Below are positions 36,501 through 46,005 of a stretch of DNA of 64,000 bases, piece after piece. The stretch comes from Bryopsis sp. KO-2023. Lineage: Eukaryota > Chlorophyta > Ulvophyceae > Bryopsidales > Bryopsidaceae. Location: positions 2,976,001 through 3,040,000 of the forward strand of contig BSYQ01000005.1 in assembly GCA_030272585.1 (NCBI GenBank), in the 5' to 3' direction. Each line of letters starts with the position of its first letter. Within the stretch, counting starts at the first letter, position 1. The notes under the pieces were generated by a model. It had not been told where the DNA came from and did not search any database. It was given only the letters and a program-made list of their open reading frames with translations. The position numbers and the translations under genes were made by a program.

Positions 36501-37014
36501 TGATACCAGCTGCTGACGTCCAGGGACGTCAGACGTCAAAGGCGTCATGCATCTGACGTCTGTGAAGCGTCAGATGCATCCCCGGTGAATGACAGCATCC
36601 TCCCAAGGAGGTACTACTGACCTACAGCGAGGAAACCACCGTAAGAGCACAGAGTCAAGACAGTGGTTCGATCATCCAGATTAGGACTTGCGAGACTGAG
36701 GTCTTGGGTTCGAGTCTGAGCGGAAACGTGCTTTGGTCTGGGCCTGTGTGTGAGAGTGTGAGTGAGTCAGGAGTAGAACTGGCGGCTGTGAGTCAGGGTA
36801 GTGGGAGTGTTACGGGTGGTTAGTCACCCGCGGGAAAATCGAACTGGGAGTTAAAATGATGGGACGCTTGATGTAACCTTGCTTTTCAGTGATCTGTTGG
36901 TGTGACCCCGAGTCTGTGACCCGTGCGATTTTGTGTGACCGTTCCGCCGCCGCCTCACTCTTTTCCGAGATAGGAGACGTCGCTCGCGGACGTCAGTCCT
37001 CCCGAGCGATAACA
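36501..37014 (+). repeat. 5' LTR of the chromovirus
   Basis: 514 bases, TG...CA. The first 80 bases hold a cluster of TGACGTC or CGTCA words and a perfect hairpin made of ATGCATCTGACG and CGTCAGATGCAT. Further in is TTGGGTTCGAGTCTGAG, resembling a tRNA B box. Nearly identical to the 3' LTR. Confidence 0.95.
36513..36577 (+). promoter_or_regulatory. CRE-like TGACGTC cluster in U3 with a 12-bp hairpin
   Basis: At least six TGACG/CGTCA words occur within about 65 bases. TGACGTC is the core recognised by bZIP (CREB/ATF/TGA) factors in animals, fungi and plants. Use by a host bZIP factor is inference. The same cluster occurs in the 3' LTR at about 48931-48995. Confidence 0.5.
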
Positions 37015-37483
37015 TTTTTGGTTTCGGAGCCCGAAGGAACCGACTGGACTGGAGCTCTCCGCTGGTTTGACCAGCAGGTTTGTTCGAGGCGCTTAACGCC
37101 AGTCGTAAGGTCGTGGGAAAACGGAAAAAGGCAAACGCAGTGAACGGGAAAAAAGGAAAACGTGTGGTAGCAACGTTGGAAAAGAAGCACACCCATAAAA
37201 AGAGAGAAAAGAGGGTGCCAACGTTCAGTCGTGTGACAGGACGTTTGGGAAAAAGGTTACCCTGTAACCTGCGTCGCTGTCAGCGAACTGTAGTACTCAG
37301 GTTCGAAGGGTTAGAGTCGGACGTGAAGGGGTATAGTAGTATTACGTATAGTAACTCTCACGGCAAGGGCACGTGGGTTATCCGTTCACAGTTCGGCAAG
37401 GACAGGTCGTGGCGCGAAAGTCAACGGTCTACAGTTGACAGTAACCGTTGCCTGGAAAGTCAACTGAAAGTCAAGCGACCAGA

Positions 37484-39730
37484 ATGGCTCTGGTTCCGGT
37501 CGTTACAGAAAGCGACATGGTCGCGATAAGCGACGAAGTCATGGAAGGGTCAGAAGTGCAACCAATGGTGCACCAGCAAATTCAGAATATACAGATTAAT
37601 GGTTCTGATCACACTGAAATGCAAAGACAGATTGAGGTCTGGGGTGGAACAGTAACCAACCACCTCCAGCAATCATTGACCTCCATGCAGAGTCAGGTTC
37701 AACAAGTCCAGGTTGAACTCTATACACACAGAGAGCAAGCAGAGCTACATCAGTCAACTCTAAAGGAAGAGTTGCAGTCAGCCTTAGTGCACAGTTTGGA
37801 AGAACAGAGTCGAAAACTACAGCAGACTCAGGAGCTACATGCAAAGGACTTTTATCAAAGCCTCACTGCAAATACAAATACTCAACTGAAGGACCTTGGT
37901 GAACAGTTGAGAAGTACAGGAAAAGATCATGCTGTGGGCATGGCTCAGTGGAAAAATAAGAACCAAACAGAGCTGGAACTATTCCAGAAGAAGCAGTTAG
38001 CTCTACAGGAGCAACTGATGTTGGTTCAAAAGAAACAACAGGAAGATATTAATGCCCAATTATATGAAGTGTCTCAGCACATGCAAAGAATGCAAAAACA
38101 GCTGATGGAAGAGAGGGAGAGTATGACAAACACAATGACTAGCATACTGCAAGGAGAATTGGACTCCTATCCTGCAGTCATTCAGAAAATGGTAGCTACA
38201 GCAGTGGATGAAACCACCACAGCTATTGAGGACAAGTATAACAATGCTGAAGGACAGAAAGCAGATCTAGAAGAGACTAGATGGGCTTTAACTGATCCAG
38301 AATATCAGAAAGCAGTTGATGGCTGGATGAAGGATGGAATCCTGAGAACACCTATTCCTCCACAAGTGATGCAAGTGCATATGATGCAAGCAACACAAAC
38401 AGTACAGAATACAGAGGAAGGAGAAACTGAGGGACAAACTCAGGATATCCCAACATCTGGTCAGCCACCAGTACAGCAAGTTATACCTGCCACAAGTACT
38501 GGAGCAGTACCTCCAGGACCCTCTTCTTTAGGTCTAATAGACCTCACTTCAGGACAACAACTGTCCATGGGTTTACCACCCCCTATACTGCAACCACCAG
38601 CAGTAACTATAGCACCTCCAGCTACCTTTACTTTAGGTACTACCCCAGCACCATCAGGAATGGGAATTAGACCACCAAATCCCTTTGAACAGTTAACAAG
38701 TCAAAGAGCACCCAGTGGTGGTGCACCTGGAGGAAATCCAGGGGATCCAAATGGATCAAATGGACCAAATGGCCCAGACAGACCAGGCATGCCTAGAGCA
38801 TCTGGTTCTGGACATCCAGGGCCAGGGAATGGTGGTGATGGTGGTGGAGGTGATGGAGGAGGTCCCCCAGGAGGAGGACCACCTGATAGAGATCCTAGTG
38901 GTACATCAGGAGGTTCAGGACAAGGTCCTGATAGACCTTACAGCAAACAGATTAAGCTCACTCCCCCAGAGAAATTCACAGGAGATGAAAGGATGTCTGC
39001 AACAGAATGGATACTAGGAATGAAGAGATGGTTGCAGAATCAACACATCTTAGAGAGGGACTGGTTATCCTGTTTTCAGTCACATCTCCAGGGAGATGCA
39101 CTTAGCTGGTTAAACCTGATGGATATACAGATCATGAATCAGGAAAAAGCAGAGTATGCTAGCTGGCAAGAGTTCACTCAAGAACTAAGGAATGTTTTTG
39201 AGCCAGTCTCCCTAATAGAGACTGCCAGAAAACAATTAAGAACTCTAAGGCAGACTGGAACTGCCTTAGGCTACATCAGACTCTTCAGAAAGCTGATGTT
39301 TAGACTCCCCAATCTACCTCAAGAAGAAAGATATGCAGCCTTTGTGGATGGGCTCTCAGATAGAAATATGCAAGCACAGGTTATGACCCTGTGTGATGGA
39401 GATCTAGATAAGGCCATCCTCACAGTCCAAAGACTCTCTGCAACTATAGGCAGTAGAGGTGGCACTACTAGCAGTTTTAGAGGCAGAGGTAGAGGGAGGG
39501 GAAGATTTGGACAGAGAAATACACAGATGTCAGCAATGATATCTGCTGCAACATCACAACTGCCTCCTGCAGCAAATTCAGTTAAGGCTGTGCAGCAGAG
39601 AGGTCAGATGGGATCTAGGCCCTCAAGGGGAGGATCCTTCAAGTGTTTTCTATGTGGAAGCACAGAGCATGGGGTAAGACAGTGTCCCAAACTGTCCCAA
39701 GCTCAGAAAGCCCTGAAGAAGGGAAACTAA
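37484..39730 (+). CDS. gag: Chromovirus gag
   Basis: Open frame of about 749 codons from the first ATG. The N-terminal third is Gln/Glu-rich coiled coil, the middle is Pro/Gly-rich, then comes a capsid-like region (after SKQIKLTPPEKFTGDE) typical of Ty3/Gypsy gag, an Arg/Gly patch, and a zinc knuckle CFLCGSTEHGVRQCP (CX2CX4HX4C) near the end. Part of the retroelement at 36501-49431. The next frame, pol, overlaps its end in a different frame, an arrangement for which this family is known to use frameshifting. Confidence 0.9.
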   Translation: MALVPVVTESDMVAISDEVMEGSEVQPMVHQQIQNIQINGSDHTEMQRQIEVWGGTVTNHLQQSLTSMQSQVQQVQVELYTHREQAELHQSTLKEELQSALVHSLEEQSRKLQQTQELHAKDFYQSLTANTNTQLKDLGEQLRSTGKDHAVGMAQWKNKNQTELELFQKKQLALQEQLMLVQKKQQEDINAQLYEVSQHMQRMQKQLMEERESMTNTMTSILQGELDSYPAVIQKMVATAVDETTTAIEDKYNNAEGQKADLEETRWALTDPEYQKAVDGWMKDGILRTPIPPQVMQVHMMQATQTVQNTEEGETEGQTQDIPTSGQPPVQQVIPATSTGAVPPGPSSLGLIDLTSGQQLSMGLPPPILQPPAVTIAPPATFTLGTTPAPSGMGIRPPNPFEQLTSQRAPSGGAPGGNPGDPNGSNGPNGPDRPGMPRASGSGHPGPGNGGDGGGGDGGGPPGGGPPDRDPSGTSGGSGQGPDRPYSKQIKLTPPEKFTGDERMSATEWILGMKRWLQNQHILERDWLSCFQSHLQGDALSWLNLMDIQIMNQEKAEYASWQEFTQELRNVFEPVSLIETARKQLRTLRQTGTALGYIRLFRKLMFRLPNLPQEERYAAFVDGLSDRNMQAQVMTLCDGDLDKAILTVQRLSATIGSRGGTTSSFRGRGRGRGRFGQRNTQMSAMISAATSQLPPAANSVKAVQQRGQMGSRPSRGGSFKCFLCGSTEHGVRQCPKLSQAQKALKKGN

Positions 39731-40855
39731 AAGAGGAGGCTAGTGTTGGGTCAGCTAAGCCTCCAGATGATATTGAAATGAAAGAACCCACTACAAAAAC
39801 ACCAGCCTCACTAAATGATGGTGTTCAAGAGACACCTGTGGTTGCAGCCCCTATTGCAACAGAACAGGAAGCATACACACTGGATGGGGTCACTCCAGGA
39901 GTGTTAATTCAAAAGAAAAAGCAGTCTCAAAAGAGAGTGGATAAACAAACAGAGGCCACTGTGAGTTTACCCACTAGAGTGGAAAGAAATGTTGAGGGAA
40001 AGGAACCAGTTCAGACTGCAGTAGCTCAGGCTACAGCAGCATATAGAGGATATGAACTGGCAGGATTTATTGGTGCAAAGAAAGCTACAGCATACATTGA
40101 TACAGGATCCACTGCTAACTATATTAGCATGGATGCAATCAAGGAACTGGGACTGCAATACAAACCACAAGAAACTCCTGTTAAGTTTCTAGATGGTACA
40201 GAAAGGAAATCAGTAGGGAGATGTTATGGCATCCCATTTGTCTGTGGAAAGATCCAGCTCTCATTTGATGCTGATGTCTTTCCAGACAGTAATCACCCAA
40301 TCCTGCTGGGATTGCCCTGGCTTATACACTACAATCCCAAAGTGGATTTTAAGTCAGGAATAATCACAGTAAACAAGGGCAGAAAGAGTGTAAAATTACC
40401 ACTCTCAGTGATGCCTGAATATCAGCTCAAACCCACTGGAGCTACAGAACTTTCCTTTTGTTCTAGTGGCAGAATCAAAAGACAGATAGAAAAAGGGGAA
40501 ATTAAACACATCATCATGGTGGTGATCAGGCCAGAGGATGAATCAAAGACTGGAGTAGAAACAATCCCAGAACAAAGAGAAGGGGATGATCTACAGAAAA
40601 TCCTGCAGGAGGATATGGATCCCAGGATTAAGGAAGTACTGACTCAGTACAGAAAAGTGTTTGCAAAGGATTTGCCTAAAGGTGTACCTCCTGTCAGACT
40701 GGGTCATGAATTCAGGATTGATTTGGAGGAGGGTACAGAACCCATGTATAGACCCCTATACAAACTGTCTCCTCTTGAGTTAGATGAGGTTAAAAGACAG
40801 TTAGATTACCTGTTGGAGATGGATTTCATAGAACCATCACAGTCACCATTTGGGG
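39643..40855 (+). CDS. pol: Chromovirus pol, first part (protease and start of reverse transcriptase)
   Basis: Contains the aspartic protease motif YIDTGSTANYIS and a following LLGLPWL motif, then the N-terminal segment of reverse transcriptase (RPLYKLSPLELDEVKRQL). It ends where the hAT transposon enters at 40856. Part of the retroelement at 36501-49431. Confidence 0.9.
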
Positions 40856-40867
40856 CAGAGATAGGAC

Positions 40868-41215
40868 TTGGGCCGATTTTTTGGTCCGGCTCCGGTCCGG
40901 TCCGGTTACGGTCGGGTTACGGTCACCGTACTACGGCCGTAACTCCGTACCGTAACCGGACTTGTTTACTCCGGTTACGGTCCGGCTGATTTACGGTTGG
41001 TTACGGTCCTGGTTACGGTGGTTTTTTATGGTTTACGGTTTTACGGGGTACGGTGTTACGGTCAGAATTTACGGTGGTCCGGTGGGTCAATTACGGTGTT
41101 ACGGTCAGTCTTTTACGGTTGTTTTTACGGTCCGTAGTGCACCGTAGTTGCCAAAGTACGGTACGGGATGTACGGAGTCATTACGGGTCACTACGGTTGC
41201 TACGGTCACACCTGA
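40868..41215. repeat. hAT left subterminal TTACGG repeat cluster
   Basis: About 350 bases in which TTACGG, TACGGT, CCGGT and their complements recur every 8-15 bases. hAT transposases are known to bind short repeated motifs in the subterminal regions (for example AAACGG in maize Ac), so these are likely transposase-binding sites. Confidence 0.75.
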
Positions 41216-41239
41216 TACAGGGAGAAACATCCACAGAGT

Positions 41240-42115
41240 GGTTGTAAAACCATTTATATTTGTTCCCACCCAGCCCAACATCCCACAGAGTCCCAACAGG
41301 TCATGAACCCACAGAGTCACAACCATTAACTCAAATGATCCCACCCATCAACCCACAGAATCCCAACTGTTTATCAACCCACAGTATCCCAACAGCCCAT
41401 CAACCCACATAATCCCAACAGCCCATAAACCCACAGAGTCCCAACAGCCCAAAAACCCACAGAGTCCCAACAGGTCATGAACCCACAGAGTCACAACCAT
41501 TAACTCACATGATCCCACCCATCAACCCACAGAATCCCAACAGCCCATCAACCCACAGTATCCCAACAGCCCATCAACCCACAGAGTCCCAACAGCCCAT
41601 CAACCCACAGAGTCACAACCATTAACTCACATGATCCCACCCATCAACCCACAGAATCCCAACTGTTTATAAACCCACAGTATCCCAACAGCCCATCAAC
41701 CCACATAATCCCAACAGCCCATCAACCCACAGAGTCACAACCATTAACTCACATGATCCCACCCATCAACCCACAGAATCCCAACTGTTTATAAACCCAC
41801 AGTATCCCAACAGCCCATCAACCCACATAATCCCAACAGCCCATCAACCCACAGAGTCACAACCATTAACTCACATGATCCCACCCATCAACCCACAGAA
41901 TCCCAACTGTTTATAAACCCACAGTATCCCAACAGCCCATCAACCCACATAATCCCAACAGCCCATCAACCCACAGAGTCACAACCATTAACTCACATGA
42001 TCCCACCCATCAACCCACAGAATCCCAACTGTTTATAAACCCACAGTATCCCAACAGCCCATCAACCCACATAATCCCAACAGCCCATCAACCCACAGAG
42101 TCACAACCATTAACA
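41240..42115 (+). repeat. Minisatellite, 26-bp subunits in a 122-bp higher-order unit
   Basis: Subunits contain ACCCACAG-(A/T)-x-TCCCAAC and AGCCCATCA. From about 41508 the word CATGATCCCACCC recurs at 122-base steps (about 41508, 41630, 41752, 41874, 41996), each higher-order unit being three 26-bp subunits plus a 44-bp variant with CACAACCATTAACTC. The left part (41240-41508) is less regular. It lies inside the hAT between the subterminal repeats and the transposase 3' end and has no coding role. Confidence 0.9.
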
Positions 42116-42139
42116 TCCCATCGGATGATTCATTTTGAT

Positions 42140-42235
42140 TCTATTTTTTTTTTGGTTTTCCCCCCCCCTTCCCCCCCCTTCCCCCCCCTTCCCCCCCCTC
42201 CCCCCTTTCCCCATTGAATCACCCCCCCCCTCCAA
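42140..42235. repeat. Poly-C tract with TT interruptions
   Basis: Runs of eight or more C separated by TT, about 60 bases, directly downstream of the transposase stop codon on the minus strand. On the transposase sense strand it is a G-run. Confidence 0.8.
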
Positions 42236-45200
42236 TCAACCCCGCTCTTCACACCAGCCCGATAAAAGTGAAAGCTCGGTGACGTGATCATCGGATAACC
42301 GTGACCTTCTAGAACGCACTATGTGTCCCAGTTTTGAGAACGCACGCTCACTAGCAGCTGAGCTGCTTGGGACAGCAAGATACCGACGAGCCAACTCACT
42401 GACTATCGGAAGTCGACTTTTATTTTCCCGCCACCACACCAGGGGTTCACTACACTTGCCCATATTCTGTCTCTCACCCAGAAATCTGTCTATTTCATGC
42501 AAAGCCAAGGTCCTGTCACCCCCACCACCACCGTCATCGCTGTCATCGCTGCACAAGACTGTGCTTATGTTCCCTTTTCTTTTTTTGGTTTGTGTGGCTT
42601 GGACGGTGATCTCCCCCTTCTCGATCAGATCACGTGCATGATCCGAAAGCAGTATCCTGAGGTGCCTCAGCATGGAGGACTTGTGGAAGAGGAGTCTCTC
42701 AGGGCCAAACCGGAGCATCCCCTGGGGAGCAGGAAAATCAGCTTGGTTGTCGGGCAGCAGTTGCAAAAACAGGTACGCTTCTTCGAGGGATCGCCACCGC
42801 ACTGACACATCCATAAGAGCGCACAACATCCAGGCCAGCCCGAGCTGCGGGTCGCTCCATTCCTTCTCCAGCTTGTCCACCATGGCATACACAATTGGCG
42901 ACAGCGCCTGGATGTTCGGTGGGGGGGATCTCCCCTCCTTCACGGCCTCCACATTTGTTCTGATCCAGTCTTTCCAAAAACTGTGGATCCTCGCGAACGT
43001 CAGGACCACCCTCCCGCTTGTCACTGTTTTCGATGCCTCCAATCTAAAACAAGACATCACATTGAATGAATACTTGATAAATAACGGGCTGCAGTTCAGT
43101 TTGTTATTCCCTGTTTTTTCTTTTCTCGTTTTGTTCACACTACTTGAAAAATCATACATCTTCTCAATAATCAAGTTTTTTGTTTGGTTTTTTTTCTGCA
43201 ATGTTGTACTTACAGGTGTGTGGCATCCCTCGCAACTTTCAGCAACTCCAACAGGCTCTCCAGCAGCGTCCACTGCCGTGGTGTTATTTCACGGTGCTCA
43301 TCCCCCTCCCCATGTTGCTCAGCTAGCAATCGATCGATTGCTGGCCTGAGCCTCACGGCTCTCTGGAGCATGATGAAGGTGCTGTTCCACCGTGTGCTCA
43401 CGATCGTGGGGAGTTGCAGCACCCTAGGTTTTCTTGGTGGGGGTGCCGGCTGCGATGATGGTGCACCAGACTGTTGCGAAGGGCCACCAGCCTGTTGAGA
43501 AGGGCCAACCACTTCCACATCCATGGTCTCTGCCGTGCCCTCTCCCTGCAGATCACACAACACTTGTCACCTCACAGACATGCATTGAAATCGATTGGAA
43601 CACAACATGTCAATGATAGTGAAAATTTGTTCGACCGTAAAAAACCGTAAAAAACCGTAAACACCGTAAAACACCGTAAACACCGTAAACACCGTAAAAA
43701 AACCGTAGAAAACCGTAAAAAACCCGTAAAACACCCGTAAAACACCCGTAAAAAACCGTAAAACACCGTAAAACACCGTAAAAAACCGGAAAAAACCGGA
43801 ACCGGACCAAAATTTTGGAAAAAAAAATACAACTCAATAATCACCTGTGATGTCAGATCTTCCACAGCAGCAGCAGCAGCAGCAGCTGCAGCAATATCAT
43901 CAAGATCCTGACTGGTGGGACCCTGCAGCCAAACAACACCCAAAACAAGCCATTTAGATGTCAGAAAAAATTCAACTTATAACAAGAAGCAAGCAGCAAC
44001 ACAGAAAAAGGGAAGTGAATGGAAGCAACAGAAAATAAAGGAGAGTTTATCCACCTGTGGCGCCATATCCTGTGCATCCTCCAGCGAGTCCTCGCTTTCC
44101 TCCTCCCCGAGGTCCGCCGGCATGTACTCCACCTCCCCCCCCTCCCCCCCTTCCCCCCCTTCCCCCCTTTCCCACATCTCTACCTGAGCCTGACTGAACT
44201 TAGTTTTAAAAGTAGAGGAGCGCCGTACATGGGCTGCTACCCCTTTCAACACATCTATTGCCTCTAGTAGTAAGGCCGTGTGTTTATTGACCCTCCCAAT
44301 AACGCCTATATGCCCTAAGCCCAGCTGCACCACATTGTGGAGCATGTGCAAGGAGCACCTGAGCCAGTCAAATTCTAATTCTTCTTGAAGGGCCTTCCTA
44401 ATATTCGATCCACAATCTGAAATTATGGTCGGCCTCATTTCTCCTAACTGAGCTGACCCCCCAAAGTACCCCTGAAGCAGTTTTGGAATTTCCACCGAAA
44501 GAACCTCTGCGGTTATGCTTGTATACTCTAACCTATGCGATCCTAATGTCCTAGTCTGCAAAACCCACTCTGTATCTACCCAGCTGCATGTGAATGTTAT
44601 ATATTCACATGAAGTCCTACTCTTCCACAGGTCGGTCGTAAAAGCGGTTACCTTCCATGGGACGGACCTCGTCAACCTTTCCATCTCGCTCTTGTAGACA
44701 GAACTGATCTCGCGCTTTATGGTTTTGGGATCCACTTTTGGGCATTTGGGTTCAAGCACCCTGGCGAACTCGAGGAAGGCTGGAGTGCATGGAGTCCCAA
44801 AAGGAAGGGAGTCCCTCGCCACCCACTTTGCCGCTTCCCTGACGAACCTCTTGTATCCGGCACTGCCGGCTTGGTAGCGCACATTCTGTACATCACACAT
44901 GCACATCAGCACCACATGCAGTCCCCCAAAATTCAGGCTGGAAATTCCAGCATCCAGCAACACAACAACACATGCATTAACATCACAAGCAATCACAAAC
45001 CTACCCGGTGTAGAGACTTGGATATCAGCGTCTCGGATGGGTCCTCGCTTGACTTCCCCCCCTTTCCTGGCTTCAAATGGCCTGCTGCTGCCATTTTCGA
45101 CGTCCATTCTTCTAATGGGAAGTCCTTCCCATCCTTCGCAGCATCATCGATCCACCCCTTGGCAGTGGTCAGGACATCATGGTCTTTCACACCATGCCTC

Positions 45201-45533
45201 CCAGAGCAGTGGGACTTGAGGCCACTGTAGGACCCCTTGGCTGCAGACATCCACACCAAAATAAAAAACTACTCCAGAAATATTAACCCAGAAAAAGAAA
45301 AAAAAAAAAAATACAAAATACTTACACCAAGAGCACATGTGTCCGCACAGCAAACACTTCAGCTTGACCAGCCTGTCCTCTTTTTTCTTCCCCTTTTCTC
45401 CTTTTACATAGGCCTCCCACGAGCCGTCGTCGAGCTGCACCACCAGGGTCGCCAGCGGTGCGTAGTCGACAGGACGCAACCCCGCATCCTTTCTGACCTC
45501 GCCCATCAACTGAACATCCGACGTCGCCGACAT
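42236..45533 (-). CDS. hAT transposase with BED zinc finger (830 aa, six exons)
   Basis: Exons 45533-45326, 45240-45005, 44885-44055, 43922-43845, 43545-43214 and 43043-42236 join in phase to 830 aa without interruption. A BED-type finger spans exons 1-2 (CLLCGHMC, then KSHCSGRH). The RNase H-like catalytic domain shows AFTTDLWKSRTSCEYITF, TIISDCGSNIRKAL (second Asp) and CSLHMLHNVVQLGLG, then an acidic Gly/Glu repeat from a C-rich tract, a poly-Ala run (exon 4, GCT repeats), TRWNSTFIMLQRAV, and the C-terminal dimerisation region WWRENKSRLPIVSELARRYL followed by VPSSSAASERAFS. The protein cuts and pastes the element in the nucleus. Intron 4 holds a CCGTAAA array resembling the subterminal repeats. 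Confidence 0.9.
43632..43806. repeat. CCGTAAA array inside a transposase intron
   Basis: About 20 copies of CCGTAAA(A/C)-type units, mostly in direct orientation, fill most of the intron between transposase exons 4 and 5. The unit matches the presumed transposase-binding word of both subterminal regions. Confidence 0.85.
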
Positions 45534-45654
45534 ACTGAACACACTCCGGAAAAAAACGAAAACACACCGCGAGACAGTAGAAAACCAAAGGAGAAACTAG
45601 CGATGGGAGAGTGGCTAGGTTATAAGGGAGGTTGCGTACGACGGGACAGCTTCC

Positions 45655-45985
45655 CACCGTAACTCCTCTTTACGGTGGAACGGACTCCGGTTTGCGGTTT
45701 ACGGTGTTACGGTCACGTGATTACGGCGCTACGGTGGATGATTTACGGTGCTACGGTTGTTGATTTACGGTGAGTTTACGGCATGCTCCGGTGTACGGTG
45801 ATAACCGAACCGTAAATCCGTCATTTCATGCTCCGGACCGCCGTAATGACGCCGTAGTACTACGGATAACATTTACGGTGGTCCGGTTCCGAGCACGAAA
45901 ACCACTCCGGTCCGGACCGGAGTGACCGTAACCGTAAGTGACCGGAGTGAGGTTACGGTACGGTTTACGGTACCGTAACCGTAAA
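45655..45985. repeat. hAT right subterminal TTACGG repeat cluster
   Basis: Same word family as the left cluster (TTACGG, CCGTAA, CCGGT), spaced 8-15 bases apart, just upstream of the transposase start on the minus strand. It may combine transposase-binding and promoter functions, which would allow autoregulation (inference). Confidence 0.75.
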
Positions 45986-46005
45986 GTCCTATCTCTGATT
46001 TGGGG

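Larger units (their letters stand above)
40856..45997 (-). mobile_element. hAT-superfamily DNA transposon, 5142 bp, intact-looking
   Basis: Perfect 14-bp terminal inverted repeats CAGAGATAGGACTT/AAGTCCTATCTCTG are flanked by a perfect 8-bp target duplication ATTTGGGG (40848-40855 and 45998-46005), both diagnostic of hAT. The transposase gene is on the minus strand, opposite to the retroelement. Dense CCGTAA/TTACGG motifs fill both subterminal regions, and a 122-bp-period minisatellite and long C-runs lie between the left end and the transposase. The target is the pol gene of the chromovirus, so this insertion is the youngest event of the nest. Confidence 0.95.

Noticed and set aside
41240-42115. 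Possible CRISPR-like array
   Set aside because: Units are contiguous tandem repeats without unique spacers, inside a eukaryotic hAT transposon.
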